A DNA stretch of 64,000 nucleotides from Ursus arctos. Taxonomy: Eukaryota > Chordata > Mammalia > Carnivora > Ursidae. Below the pieces are notes generated by a model. That model was not told where the DNA came from and did no database searches. It saw only the letters and a list, made by a program, of their open reading frames with translations. Below, one piece after another: positions 12,266 to 22,185 of the stretch. Within the stretch, counting starts at the first letter, position 1. Each line of letters opens with the position of its first letter. Made by a program: the position numbers and the translations under genes. The stretch lies in the NCBI RefSeq assembly GCF_023065955.2, contig NW_026622841.1, positions 21,883,501-21,947,500 on the forward strand, in the 5' to 3' direction.

Positions 12266-13040
12266 AAAAAAATTCATGGAGCCCAGACTATTACAGCTCC
12301 ACCTGAACTTACTGCAGCCCATTTTTGTTGACTTATTAATTTGAAAACCAGCTCCTAATTTTGATTCTGTGCTCATACTGTCCCAGGGAGCTCTTCACAG
12401 TATTTGGGGACATTTTTAAGGAGGCGAGTGCTTATATGATGCCCTGAGGTTTCTCTCCTCCAGCCTTAATCCCCTCTGATGTCCCTCCATCTACTCTTGC
12501 ATAGTTGCTGATAACGACACAAGTCTTGTCAGTGCTCTGTTCCCACTCCCTTCTGTACTGGCATGATGGTACCTTGTCAACTAGTATTCTGTAGAAGTTT
12601 TCTGGGGTCCTTGGTTTTGTTGACTTAATTGTTCTCATTTCTGTGACCAGATTTAGGAAGATTTCAAAACTTCAGTGCTGCCACTGTAGTCTTACCTTTT
12701 TTTCCTTTTGAGTTTTTAAGAGTTCATGCAAAAAATCTCTGTGGCAACGCAAGACTTAAAATAAGCCCTTGGTCCCAATGTTTTAAAGGCAGGAAGTATG
12801 CTGAAAAGCCTGTTCAACCCACAGTAGGCACATTCTCAAATGCCTAATTCAGTTGTGCCCAAGGCGGGTGATGGGAAAGATAAACTTCCTCCGAGACTGG
12901 AGTCAGGGGCCACAGAGAAAAATAAGTTGGGACCCCCCGGGGGGGCGTAAACAGCACTTAAAAGGGATATTTTGCAGGTCCAGGATGGCAGCACCTTGTG
13001 GTACCTGCCCAGTAAGATTTAACATTGCTACAGACAAGAG
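12266..13040. other. unassigned sequence
   Basis: No repeat or gene is recognised. There is a small GC-rich knot with GACCCCCCGGGGGGGCG near 12930-12950. Frames here (68 codons minus at 12432-12638, 115 codons plus from 12853) run into repeat DNA or lack features, so they are not called. Confidence 0.45.
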
Positions 13041-13054
13041 ACTGCTGTATATAT

Positions 13055-13250
13055 ACATTTTAAAGCTTATTTATTTGACAGAGAGAGAGACAGCCAGCGA
13101 GAGAGGGAACACAAGCAGCGGGAGTGGGAGAGGAAGAGGCAGGCTCCCAGCAGAGGAGGGAGCCCCCGATGTGGGGCTCGATCCCAGGACTCCAGGATAA
13201 CACCCTGAGCCGAAGGCAGAGGCTTAACGACTGAGCCACCCAGGCGCCCC
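13055..13250 (-). mobile_element. CAN-SINE with 14 bp target duplication
   Basis: In reverse: TTATTTATTTGACAGAGAGA, CAGCGGGAGTGGGAGAGGAA, GGCTCGATCCCAGGAC and TGAGCCACCCAGGCGCCCC. The flanks ACTGCTGTATATAT (13041-13054) and ACTGCCGTATATAT (13251-13264) are a target duplication with one difference, so the insertion is recent but not the newest in the window. Confidence 0.97.
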
Positions 13251-13264
13251 ACTGCCGTATATAT

Positions 13265-13599
13265 TTCTTTCTTCCCTTTACCTACACAGAAGTATTTAGT
13301 GTGCTTATCTTGTCTCTCTTCCACGACTCTATTTTACCAGAAAAGATAACTTTTATCATTAATTCAGATATGCCTCACCCAAACTAAGCCATATCTGAAC
13401 CTGATGGAGAGACTAATACACATCCATGATCCTCAGTAAAGAGCCCTCTGCACATTACCCAGAAATCCTGGACTTGCTGGGCTAACTAGATGAGACTTCT
13501 GAGCGGTCTCCTTTGCAAACTTCTTCGTAGAAAAAGGAGAGTGAGCCAACATTGGTGGCAATAAAAATAGACTATGGGAGTCACTGTGACTATCGAGTA
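13265..13599. other. unassigned sequence
   Basis: No repeat family or coding content is recognised between the SINE and the LTR-like block. Confidence 0.4.
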
Positions 13600-13985
13600 T
13601 TTCCAGTTCTTGCTCCATTTCTGGCCACACAATAGGACTGCATTGTCACGATCCATGAAATTAGCTATGGTCAATGTGGCTTATTTTGGCTGATAAGGTT
13701 TTAACGTTTTACACATGTCAAGGCAGAAACTTTGATAGCCAGGGCCTAATTCATCATGTTCTTTTTTTCTTTTCTTTTTTTGTCAACAATTATGGATGCA
13801 TGTGTTAAAAGAAATCTCTGTCAGCCTGGGTTTCTGAGAGACGGTGATTTGCAAACATACCTGCCTATCTGCAATGGATATATAACATGATAAGAAATAA
13901 ACTTTTATTTTTTAAGTCACTGAGATTATAAGGCTGTTTGTTTTGTGCTTATAAAGCACTGTATTAATTTTAGCTAGTATTACAA
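13600..13985 (+). mobile_element. LTR-like old mammalian repeat, same family as 21.8 kb
   Basis: The right end has the form of a retroviral LTR end: GTCAGCCTGGGTTTCTGAGA, then AAGAAATAAACTTTTATT holding an AATAAA signal, then TAAGTCACTGAGATTATAAG and a T-rich stretch. The left part includes TTTCTGGCCACACAATAGGA. The same arrangement recurs at 21.8-22.2 kb. I recognise the pattern as a common eutherian repeat but not its exact family name. Confidence 0.6.
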
Positions 13986-14078
13986 TGATTGCAGCCCCCC
14001 GATAAAAATTCCTAAACCGCGTTAGCAAATAAGTCTCTGGTTTATATTTCCAGTTTTTCTTCTAATATGATAGATTTC

Positions 14079-14081
<3 letters not shown>

Positions 14082-14110
<29 letters not shown>
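14082..14110 (+). repeat. (AC)n microsatellite
   Basis: A pure AC run of about 29 bases, followed by imperfect GGCACAGGCACA. It is likely to vary in length between individuals. Confidence 0.99.
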
Positions 14111-14112
<2 letters not shown>

Positions 14113-14399
14113 CACAGGCACATATTTTCACACTCTTCTGGGCCAGGTACCACCTCTTAATATAATATTCTTTGTTCCTCTCAGAATGTGGAAAATGCAG
14201 GGCAAGTTCAGAGCTGAACTTTGTGTTTTCCTTGGCTACACAGGGGAAAGGCAACCAGGGAGGTGATTATCTAACATTCAAATGTATCTTTAAGGACACT
14301 ATTGGATGACTGGGAACTTCAGGATACATTTCTGTTCTCTCACTTCATGGTATGGAGAGACAATTACGGGTTTCTATTCAAAGCTTGGATTATGTAATC

Positions 14400-14610
14400 A
14401 CAATTACTTAGGCTTAAATTTGATCTTTATTACGAATAATGTATCCTTAGACATATTGGTTAATCTTACATTGCCCTAATTTTCTCACATATTAAATAGA
14501 TGTAATTCTAGGTATTTCCTAGGGTGGATATGAAGATTAAATATAATGAGGAATATAAAACAATTACCAGATTATCTGAAAGTTAGTGTACATACACTTA
14601 ATATTGCATA
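14400..14610 (+). mobile_element. MIR SINE
   Basis: The order is GGTTAATCTTACATTGCCCT, TTTTCTCACATATTAAATAG, then GGGTGGATATGAAGATTAAA, which follows the MIR 3' half in forward orientation. Divergence is high. Confidence 0.65.
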
Positions 14611-15064
14611 CTTTCTCCCTTTACCTCCTTTTACATATCCTCATGAGAAATGACTGACCCCTCTTCCTGCTTCCCTCTGCCCATCACCTCTCTTCCTTAT
14701 AGTTTCCTCCATATAAGACTAGCCACTTTAGCAAAGAACAAGTAGAATGACCCAGAATACTGCTTCCCTAGGCTCTTCCCACCCAGTCATCCTCGTTGGT
14801 TCATCATCACTGGGAAGTTTAAGCATTTATTTTTCTGTTTTACCACCAGGAAAGTGAGGGGCACCCTAGAATGATACCTCATGAGTTCAGAGAGCAGAGA
14901 AACACATAAGTCTATGCAGTATATGAGTACCTATGTAGATTCATATGTGTGTGTATGATGCATGTACACACACATATTTGGAAGAATTCTAAACACAAAG
15001 ACCTAATAAAAAATTGTCTAGCACATAAGTAATCCCAACTATGGGAGACTCCAACTGGTGGGTG
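14611..15064. other. unassigned sequence
   Basis: No repeat family or gene is recognised. There is a short imperfect TG/CA stretch at 14940-14975 (TATGTGTGTGTATGATGCAT). Confidence 0.45.
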
Positions 15065-15555
15065 GAAAGCCACAAATAGGTATGCAAATATTCATAGCAA
15101 CATTATGCTTAATAGCCAAAAAGCAGAAAAAATTCAAATGTCTATCAGTGGGTGAATGGATAAACAAAATATGATATATCCACACTATGGAATACTATTC
15201 ATTTATAAAAAGGAATAGACTATTGATACATGCTATATCACAGGTAGACCTCAAAAACATTATGCTAAGTGAAAGAAGCCAAATGCAAAGAAGCCATTTA
15301 TATGAAATGCTTAGAAAAGGCACACACATAGAGATAGAAAGTAGATTAGTAGCTATTTGAGACCAGAAGTAGAAATGGGTACTTTGGGGGATCAAATAAA
15401 CAAGAGGGATCCTTGGGAGACACTGAAAATGTTCTAAACTGGTTTGACTTGATGGCTGCACAACTCTGTAAATTTTCCTAAGAATCATTATACTGCATAC
15501 TTAAAACAGGCAACTTTTATGGCACGTATATTGTGTTTCAATAAAGCTAATGAGA
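15065..15555 (+). mobile_element. L1MB-type 3' end, 5'-truncated
   Basis: The block starts at ATGCAAATATTCATAGCAAC near the end of ORF2, passes CACACTATGGAATACTATTC and GTGAAAGAAGCCAAATGCAA, and closes with the 3'UTR end GTGTTTCAATAAAGCTAATG. Only the last 490 bases are present. It is the same family as the element ending at 12.26 kb. Confidence 0.88.
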
Positions 15556-16314
15556 GAGAATGAAAGAGTGAAAGGGCAAGAGAGAGGGGCTCAACAGACA
15601 TTCATCCAAATGTCAGTTGACACTATGTATCCTGTGCTGGCTCGGGAACCCAGCCAGCTGAGGTAATGCTGCTATGTTGGACTGCTCTACTTCCTTAATT
15701 TGGGCTCTGAGTCATTTCCACTCCATCCAGACACATGAAATCCACAGCATTCCTGCCAACACACAGTATTCTCACCTGTTGGATAGCAGTAAGTGACAGA
15801 TGCTGACTCATTCTCTCTCCTTCAATAGACTAATCAACAGTGATGATGATTAGCAATTATACTGCATTAGGCTCCCAACTTTGTTCTTCAAAGCTGTGGT
15901 AGCTCTAATCTCCTTTGCAGCTGTGAGGTGGGGCTCTACCAGAGGCATCACTTTTTGACTTTCAGAGATTTGTTGACGCCACCTGAATAGCAATGACAAG
16001 ACAAGCTCACCAGAAAGGATCCTGGGCAAGGTCAGTCTACAGTGAGCGAAGTCGTGCTCATAAACTGAAACAAGATAAATGTATGTGATCTGGTGAATAT
16101 AGGGGACTCAGCTTCTCAGCTTCCCCTCTGATTCTGATAAGCACATACAGAGCCATCAGAATTTATAATTTCCAAAGAAAATATATGCAAAGCAAGTCTC
16201 CACACCATGCTAACCACACAACTTTTAAAAATATATCTACTTCATGAGTCTTTATAAGAAAGTTTCTTCCAGAGGATAAAAGAATATTCCTTGTGCAGAT
16301 TATCCCCTGATCAA
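15556..16314. other. unassigned sequence
   Basis: A purine-rich start (15550-15590), then mixed sequence with no repeat family or exon that I can recognise. Confidence 0.45.
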
Positions 16315-16525
16315 TAACATAGTCAATTAACTGTATGTTATATGTTTTATATACCGTATTCTATAATAAAGTATGCTACAGAAAATAAAATGTTAAGAAA
16401 ATCATAAGAGAAATTACATTTATAGTACTGTACCGTATTTACTGAAAAAAAAAAAACAAAAACCCAGGTATAAGTGGACCTGCATAGTTCAAATATGTTT
16501 CAAGGGTGAACTATAGTGTCTTTCT
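16315..16525 (-). mobile_element. MER2-like Tigger (TcMar) non-autonomous DNA transposon
   Basis: The right end reads GTATAAGTGGACCTGCATAG, then TTCAAATATGTTTCAAGGGT, the known terminal repeat of a Tigger-group element in which a GTTGACCC-type end is preceded by a GGTCCACTTATA motif. The left part holds TTATATACCGTATTCTATAA and AAATCATAAGAGAAATTAC. The family name is from memory; strand is assigned loosely because both ends are alike. Confidence 0.75.
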
Positions 16526-16588
16526 TGGTATCCTCTATTATGTTTTCTCTTACAGCCTTTCTGACTTGTTATGACCACATAATACACT

Positions 16589-16797
16589 TTTTTTTTTAAG
16601 ATTTTCTTTATTTTTAGAGAGAGAAGCGAAGAGCATGCGAGTGAGGGGGAAAGACAGAGGGACAGGGAGAAAATCTCAAGCAGACGCTGCGCTGAGCACA
16701 GAGCCTGATGCGGACTCAAGCCCATGACCCTGAGATCATGACCTGAGCCAAAATCAAAAGTAGGACACCTAACCAACTGAGCCACTCAGGCACCCCA
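16589..16797 (-). mobile_element. CAN-SINE, older subtype
   Basis: In reverse: TTTTTAAGATTTTCTTTATT, a body with GGGAGAAAATCTCAAGCAGA, then CCCTGAGATCATGACCTGAG and GAGCCACTCAGGCACCCC. The ATGACCTGAGCC form and several head changes mark an older carnivore subtype. The flanks show no clean target duplication. Confidence 0.95.
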
Positions 16798-17258
16798 TAT
16801 CCACTCTTGAGAGAGAGCCTACATGGAATGCTTCACTTACCCTAGAAATGACTAGCACAGATGCAATTCCTAGCGAGAACTTTCTGAGCACATCAGAACC
16901 TTCACCAAGCATGCCTATGATTAAGGGGAATTCAATCAAAATATGCACTCATTAAAAATTCAAATATGGCCAAGCAAAATTAATCTTTAAAATTATTTGT
17001 GCAAGTGCTGCCAAAAGTAATACTGAAAATAAAGCCAACTTGAGCAAAATGAGAGCTTGCATAACCATTTTTCTAAACTTGAAAATTTGAATTGATGTGA
17101 ACCCCAAAGAACTGCAACTCAGCAAGGTTTAGGTATCCCGAAACGCTCAGAAACTGCACTGTGCCATTGAGTCTGACTTCTTTAACTCCTCTGGCTCCCT
17201 CCAACAATAACTAATAAGCAGCATTTTTGTTTTCATTTTCTATGACTCTTACTCCTTC
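16798..17258. other. unassigned sequence
   Basis: AT-rich sequence without a recognised repeat or coding frame. Confidence 0.45.
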
Positions 17259-17275
17259 TGTTGAACCCAACTTTT

Positions 17276-18111
17276 TTTTTTAATGATTTTTTATTATATT
17301 ATGTTAGTCACCATACAGTACATCCCCGGTTTCCAATGTAAGGCTCGATGATTCATTAGTTGTGTATAACACCCAGTGCACCATGCAATACGTGCCCTCC
17401 TTACTACCCATCACCGGCCTATCCCATTCCCCCACCCCCCTCCCCTCTGAGGCCCTCAGTTTGTTTCTCATAGTCCATAGTCTCTCATGTTTCATTCCCC
17501 CCTTTGATTACCCCCCCTTTCTTTATCCCTTTCTTCCCCTACTGATCATCCTAGTTCTTATGTTCCATAGATGAGAGAAATCATATGATAGTTGTCTTTC
17601 TCTGCTTGACTTATTTCACTTAGCATTATCTCCTCCAGTGCCGTCCATGTTGCAGCAAATGTTGAGAACTCGTTCTTTCTGATAGCTGAGTAATATTCCA
17701 TTGTATATATGGACCACAACTTCTTAATCCAGTCATCTGTTGAAGGGCATCTCGGCTCCTTCCACGATTTAGCTATTGTGGACATTGCTGCTATGAACAT
17801 TGGGGTGCATATGGCCCTTCTCTTCACTACGTCTGTATCTTTGGGGTAAACACCCAGTAGTGCAATGGCTGGATCACAGGGTAGCTCAATTTTTAACTTT
17901 TTAAGGGACCTCCACACTGTTTTCCAGAGTGGCTGTACCAACTTGCATTCCCACCAACAATGTAGGAGGGATCCCCTTTCTCCACATCCTCTCCAACAAT
18001 TGTTGTCTCTTGCCTTGTCTATTTTTGCCATTCTAACTGGCGTAAGATGGTATCTCAGTGTGGTTTTGATTTGAATTTCCTTGATGGCTAATGATTTTGA
18101 ACATTTTTTCA
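17276..18111 (-). mobile_element. young carnivore L1, 5'-truncated, ORF2 C-terminus still open
   Basis: An exact 17 bp target duplication, TGTTGAACCCAACTTTT, flanks it (17259-17275 and 18112-18128). The minus strand keeps an unbroken frame (17558 to the truncation point, 184 codons) for the ORF2 C-terminus, from [20 protein letters not shown] through the cysteine motif [18 protein letters not shown] (C-x3-C-x7-H-x4-C) to [21 protein letters not shown]. The ATG is an internal methionine at the truncation, not a real start. The 3'UTR (17276-17557) ends in a poly-A tract, seen here as T. It lacks the endonuclease and RT and cannot move itself. Confidence 0.98.
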
Positions 18112-18112
18112 T
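17558..18112 (-). pseudogene. L1 ORF2 C-terminal fragment
   Basis: 184 codons of the LINE-1 ORF2 carboxyl end, downstream of the RT domain, without frameshift or stop up to the natural stop codon. In intact L1 this part binds RNA through the cysteine motif and supports target-primed reverse transcription. Here it is a dead 5'-truncated copy; the open frame shows youth, not function. There is no L1 promoter in front of it. Confidence 0.9.
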
Positions 18113-18249
18113 GTTGAACCCAACTTTTGCTTTTGAAAATCACTTCTGCATATTCAGGTGCTACAACTGGGAGCTTTAAGAACAGAATGGAATTGTGGAG
18201 GGACAGTTGGCCAGGGGAGAAAGGAAATATTTCCTGTGTCACAGCCTAT

Positions 18250-18350
18250 TATAAACCAAAGTGGTTAAATATACTTTCTCACTGGTAAAATGAAGGTGTG
18301 GCCCTGGCTACCCTAAGGAACCCCCCAGTTCTAAATCTATGATTGAAAAT
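18250..18350 (+). mobile_element. MIR3-like SINE fragment
   Basis: CTTTCTCACTGGTAAAATGA, then GGCTACCCTAAGGAACCCCC and AGTTCTAAATCTATGATTGA match the MIR3 core and end in order. Confidence 0.7.
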
Positions 18351-18969
18351 AAAACACTGACTCAATTGAGTGATATTATTCATTGGACTGATTAAGAAAC
18401 ACTAAGAGAATCAACAGCTGATGATTAGATTTATTCTTAAACCATATAAACCTCTACACACTGTCACACTACACACTGTCTTATTTCAATGGTTTTAGGG
18501 TTGGGTGGCTAGCAAGCCCCAGAGTGAAATCTCACTGCACTTAAAGCAGGGGATTCAGTTGTTGACTGAATTTATTTGTTTGCTGTGTGAATCTCCTAAT
18601 TTTTAAGCTTAAGCCCTGTGAAAGTTCCCTTTGATATCCTGCACGTATCTCACTAGACGCAGAATATGGACAGAGGAAACAGGGATGATAATAAACTAAA
18701 GGAAAGGAAAAGAGAACACTCTCCCTCCAAAAATGTATAGAATGAAATCCAGTATTTTTTATGTCACTGTATAAAGAATGAGTTGTATATTGATCATACT
18801 CTGTTGTTGCATTGATTAGAATGAAAGCCTGCCCTGCTGCAATGAAACCAAGTTCCGTAAGCACCAGTTTTTGCCATCAGCTCTATTAATTTACAGAAAA
18901 ATACAAGAGTTGGGGGGAAATGCACATACCTATTTTTAACAGGACTGCGCTTAACATAACTTGATCCTA
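18351..18969. other. unassigned sequence
   Basis: No repeat family recognised. A minus-strand frame of 107 codons (18541-18864) has no domain, low-complexity bias or conserved motif that I can see, and is not called. Confidence 0.45.
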
Positions 18970-18978
18970 TCAAGTTTC

Positions 18979-19126
18979 TTTTTTTAAATAATATTTATTA
19001 TGTTAGTCACCATACAGTACATCCCTAGTTTTTGATGTAAAGTTCCATGATTCATTACTTGCGTATAACACCCAGTGCACCATGCAATACGTGCCCTCCT
19101 TACTACCCATCACCAGCCTATCCCAT
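18979..19126 (-). mobile_element. carnivore L1 3' end, very short truncation
   Basis: The sequence repeats the 3'UTR of the L1 at 17.3 kb (GTTAGTCACCATACAGTACA, then AACACCCAGTGCACCATGCA) for about 140 bases. TCAAGTTTC occurs on both sides (18970-18978 and 19127-19135) as a short target duplication. Differences from the neighbour (for example CCCTAGTTTTTGATGTAAAG) show an independent insertion, not a local duplication. Confidence 0.95.
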
Positions 19127-19169
19127 TCAAGTTTCAAGTAGAAGTTAGTCACGTAATTAAAATAGTTAA

Positions 19170-19310
19170 CTCTTAAATAACACTTGCTCTATGCGGAGCT
19201 CTATTCTTTATTTTCTTTACATATATTAAGTCTCAGGACAGCTCTGTGACACAAGAGTCACTTTTATCCCCATTTTACCCATAAAACTTAGAGAATTTTA
19301 AGGGCAATAC
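19170..19310 (-). mobile_element. MIR SINE, first half, split by an MLT1 LTR
   Basis: TATATTAAGTCTCAGGACAG, TTTATCCCCATTTTACCCAT and AACTTAGAGAATTTTAAGGG give the MIR consensus in reverse. The MIR continues on the other side of the MLT1 at 19895. Confidence 0.78.
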
Positions 19311-19311
19311 A

Positions 19312-19880
19312 GGGCTGAATAGTATACCCCTCAAAATTCATGTCACCCAGAACCTGTGAATGTCACCTTATTTGGCAATAGGGTCTTTATAAGATGTCAT
19401 CAAGTTAAGATCAGATCATAGGTGACTAGAGTGGGCCTTAAGCCCAATATAGTTGGTGTTCTCATTTGAAGAGGAAAATGTGGAAACAGAGATGCCCGCA
19501 GAGAATGCCAAGTGAAGACAGAGACAGATTGGAGTGATGTATCTACAAGCCAAGGAATGCCAAGGAACACCAAAGATTGTTGGCAACCACCAAAACAAAG
19601 GAGAGGCCTGCAACAGGTGCTTCCCTAACACTGTCAGAGGGAGCACAGTCCTGCTGGTTCCTTGATTTCAGACTTCTGGCTTCCTGAATTATACACAAAT
19701 ACAAAAAATATTATTTTTCATTTTTTTCCTAGCATTTCTCCCATCCCATCCCCTTACCTACCTATGCTAGTGTGCCCTTATGCATTAGTTATTTTATTTA
19801 TTTAAAGATATTTAAATTTCTATTGTTTTAAGCCACTTAGTTTGTGGTGATTTGTTACGGCAGTCCAGAAAACCAATATA
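19312..19880 (+). mobile_element. MLT1-type MaLR LTR inside a MIR, itself interrupted
   Basis: Forward landmarks: TGTCACCTTATTTGGCAATA, GATTGGAGTGATGTATCTAC, TGGCAACCACCAAAACAAAG, GATTTCAGACTTCTGGCTTC, then TTTTAAGCCACTTAGTTTGT and GGCAGTCCAGAAAACCAATA. Between the TTCTGGCTTCC part and the TTTTAAGCCAC part sits a foreign piece of about 100 bases (19705-19808). No internal MaLR sequence is present, so it is a solo LTR. Confidence 0.9.
19705..19808 (+). repeat. unrecognised dispersed short repeat, copy A
   Basis: This piece splits the MLT1 LTR and recurs at 20.96 kb. Shared blocks are CCTAGCATTTCTCCCATCCC, CTAGTGTGCC and GATTAGTT or CATTAGTT, with about nine in ten bases alike by eye over roughly 93 bases. 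I do not recognise the family. No clear target duplication is visible because the flanks are A/T-rich. Confidence 0.8.
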
Positions 19881-19894
19881 GGGACTATTCCCCA

Positions 19895-19975
19895 AACCTA
19901 TTCAGCTTTGATTAGAACCCAGTCAGTCTGACTCCAGAGTGCACATGCTTCACTACCACCCTTCACAATACCCTT
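19895..19975 (-). mobile_element. MIR SINE, second half
   Basis: TTAGAACCCAGTCAGTCTGA, then CTCCAGAGTGCACATGCTTC is the 5' part of MIR in reverse, continuing the piece at 19170-19310 on the far side of the MLT1 insertion. Confidence 0.75.
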
Positions 19976-20089
19976 GGGATATGGTATCAGCATTGGATGG
20001 CTAGGAGGAAAGATGGGTATTGGGCACTATAGTCTTCTAAATTTGCCTCATGCTATGTCATCCATAAGTAAAGATTAATCAAAGTTGGG

Positions 20090-20310
20090 GCAAGGCAGCT
20101 TTTGAACAACTACCACTACTACCTTAACTTCTCTTAGTTTCACATCAATTTCTTCATCTATGAAATGGTGTATTAGCACTCCATTCGAATTTTTTTTTGA
20201 GGATCAAATGAGTTAACACACCAATAGTGCTTATGGGAGGGCACGCATATAGTTCAGTGTCAGTAACTGTTATTTTGTCATTATCATGATCGTCATCACC
20301 ATCATATTAT
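20090..20310 (+). mobile_element. MIR SINE
   Basis: CTTAACTTCTCTTAGTTTCA, TTTCTTCATCTATGAAATGG, GAGGATCAAATGAGTTAACA and the tail-side CAGTGTCAGTAACTGTTATT follow the MIR consensus in forward order. Confidence 0.85.
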
Positions 20311-20354
20311 AAAGAATAAGTTCTACCTACTTCAACAAATAGTTGATGTTCTCC

Positions 20355-20580
20355 AACACCTGGGTTTGCAGCTGGTTTCTGCTATTCCCCCACCCCGTGC
20401 AAGTTATTCAGTGTTTCTGAGCCTTTTTTTTTTTTTTTTTTTACTGGACATTGGGCTACTAATGCATATCTACATCATGGGGTCACTGTGAAGATTAGAA
20501 ATAATGTACCTAAATATTCAACCCCGTATTAGGAATATAGTAAGCAGAGGTTCACCAAACATGGTAGGTATTACTGACCA
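20355..20580 (+). mobile_element. MIR SINE interrupted by a T run
   Basis: ACACCTGGGTTTGCAGCTGG, CAAGTTATTCAGTGTTTCTG, then 19 T residues (20424-20442) and the rest of MIR: TTGGGCTACTAATGCATATC and TCACTGTGAAGATTAGAAAT. The T run has replaced the usual CAGTTTCCTCATC segment. Confidence 0.82.
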
Positions 20581-20957
20581 CAAATTACTCCAATGTGCAA
20601 TAATCTTTTCAGTTAAGAATTGCTTTCATTTCTCCAACCTAGAACATTCTAATTGCAATTCAGAAATTTTTGTCTATCATTCTACCCTCTGTGATGTTTA
20701 CGGAGTTTAGATCACAGGTTCTTGAAGAATAAACTTTCCTAATCCCCAGCATGAGTCAACATTATAGGTAAAGGTAAACACATTTCTAGAACACATGCAT
20801 TTTTCTCCAGATATCTGAACTTACATTTAAGCAAGACAAAACTGAACCTTTAAAAACTGTCTTTGTGGCAGTGAATATTGAAAGATCTTCTGGGAAGATA
20901 ATGAGATGGATGAGCTAATGAGAAATCTCTTTTCTGCGCCTTGTGAAATATGGGTTT
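20581..20957. other. unassigned sequence
   Basis: AT-rich with no recognised repeat. A 68-codon plus frame at 20504-20710 starts in the MIR and is not called. Confidence 0.45.
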
Positions 20958-21058
20958 AATATTATTTTTCAATGTTTTTCCTAGCATTTCTCCCATCCCA
21001 TCCTCTTACCTGCTTATACTAGTGTGCCTTTATGGATTAGTTCTTTAATTTATTTTTA
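20958..21058 (+). repeat. unrecognised dispersed short repeat, copy B
   Basis: This is the partner of the piece at 19.7 kb, in the same orientation 1.2 kb away: AATATTATTTTTCAATGTTT, CCTAGCATTTCTCCCATCCC and ATACTAGTGTGCCTTTATGG. The similarity starts at AATATTATTTTTCA and fades in the T/A-rich run after 21050. Flanks of the two copies are unrelated, so it is not a simple duplication of a larger block. Confidence 0.8.
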
Positions 21059-21338
21059 ATTTTACGTATACATTTGAATAAATGGCTAAGTGGTGAGCTG
21101 AATGGTTAATGAGAGGAGCTGTTGCTGATAACCAGGAGTAAAACCTTTCATCTTTGTCAGGGATACAAGATAATTTTGCCATAGGAGTGACATTATAATG
21201 AACACCAAAATGGGATTTCCATTACATCTTTTCCTCCCTGCCCAACTCTCTACCTCCCCCTATTTTGTGTTGCTAAGCAAATGCCTAACTTAATTCTATA
21301 AGGAAATAGCTTCTTTAACCCCACCCCACTTTATATTA

Positions 21339-21342
<4 letters not shown>

Positions 21343-21403
<61 letters not shown>
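21343..21403 (+). repeat. compound (CT)n(AC)n microsatellite
   Basis: About 28 bases of CT (21343-21370) run directly into about 33 bases of AC (21371-21403). Both parts are pure, so high length variability is expected. Confidence 0.99.
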
Positions 21404-21404
<1 letters not shown>

Positions 21405-21608
21405 CCCTATTTTAGGCAGAGGAGAGAAGTTTCTCAATGATCCTCAATCCCTGGAGATTCTTAAAAACCCTCAGTAGTCTGTGGGTATGCTGGCAGGTTT
21501 TAAGCTGAGGTGGCCAAGAAAATAATAAAAGTAGGTCATTAGCAAGAAGGAAATGGAAATGAAAAGATTTTTGTCATTTGTGGACTTAACCAAATATTTC
21601 TAGGTCCC

Positions 21609-21791
21609 CAGATGCCTGGGTGGCTCAGTTGGTTAAGCGTCTGCCTTTAGCTCGGGTCATGATCCTACGGTCCTGGGATCGAGTTCCACATCAGTCTTCT
21701 TGCTCAGCGGGCAGCCTGCTTTTCCCTAGGCCTGCCACAACCCTGCTTGTGCTCATGCTCACTCTCTGACAAATAAATAAAATCTTTAAAA
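21609..21791 (+). mobile_element. CAN-SINE with 17 bp target duplication
   Basis: AGATGCCTGGGTGGCTCAGT, TGGTTAAGCGTCTGCCTTTA, GGTCCTGGGATCGAGTTCCA, a shortened pyrimidine body and AATAAATAAAATCTTTAAAA. The exact 17 bp AAATATTTCTAGGTCCC flanks it (21592-21608 and 21792-21808). The TCATGATCC form is the older carnivore subtype even though the duplication is perfect. Confidence 0.97.
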
Positions 21792-21814
21792 AAATATTTC
21801 TAGGTCCCTCCTCC

Positions 21815-22185
21815 TCTTGCCTCATGATAAGATTGCACTCCCTACACTTCCAGGCAGTTGGGTGAATCTACATGACTACTTCTAGCTAGTAAGTGTGAAG
21901 TCACATGTACCATTTCCAGGCTAAAGAATCTGAATGTAAGATCTTCTGGAATTCTTTTTCTTTCTGCCATGACCATCAGCCTGATGTATATAGCAAAGAG
22001 AATAACTGAATGAAGAGGTACATGGTACTGTAACTTTGACCAACAAGATCCTGGGTCCCAGAACATAAGCAAAGTAAAAGCAAAGCACCCAGAAAACCTA
22101 CTATGAATGTGTGTTATGTGAGAAACTAAATATCCATTGTTTTTAGTCACTGATATTTGGAAGCAAATTTGAGGAAAGGGAAAAA
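21815..22185 (+). mobile_element. LTR-like old mammalian repeat, second copy
   Basis: Landmarks match the block at 13.6 kb and the same remembered family: CTTCCAGGCAGTTGGGTGAA, TTTCTTTCTGCCATGACCAT, AGATCCTGGGTCCCAGAACA, then TTATGTGAGAAACTAAATAT and TTTTTAGTCACTGATATTTG. The AATAAA signal is lost here. The family name is uncertain. Confidence 0.6.

Noticed and set aside
12853..13200. 115-codon plus-strand frame with basic and RG-rich end
   Set aside because: The second half is the antisense of a CAN-SINE (GAGAGAGGG and GGGAGTGGGAGAGG parts), so the RG-rich end is repeat DNA.
17276..19126. Local duplication of one L1 end
   Set aside because: The two L1 ends have different target duplications and several base differences, so they are independent insertions.
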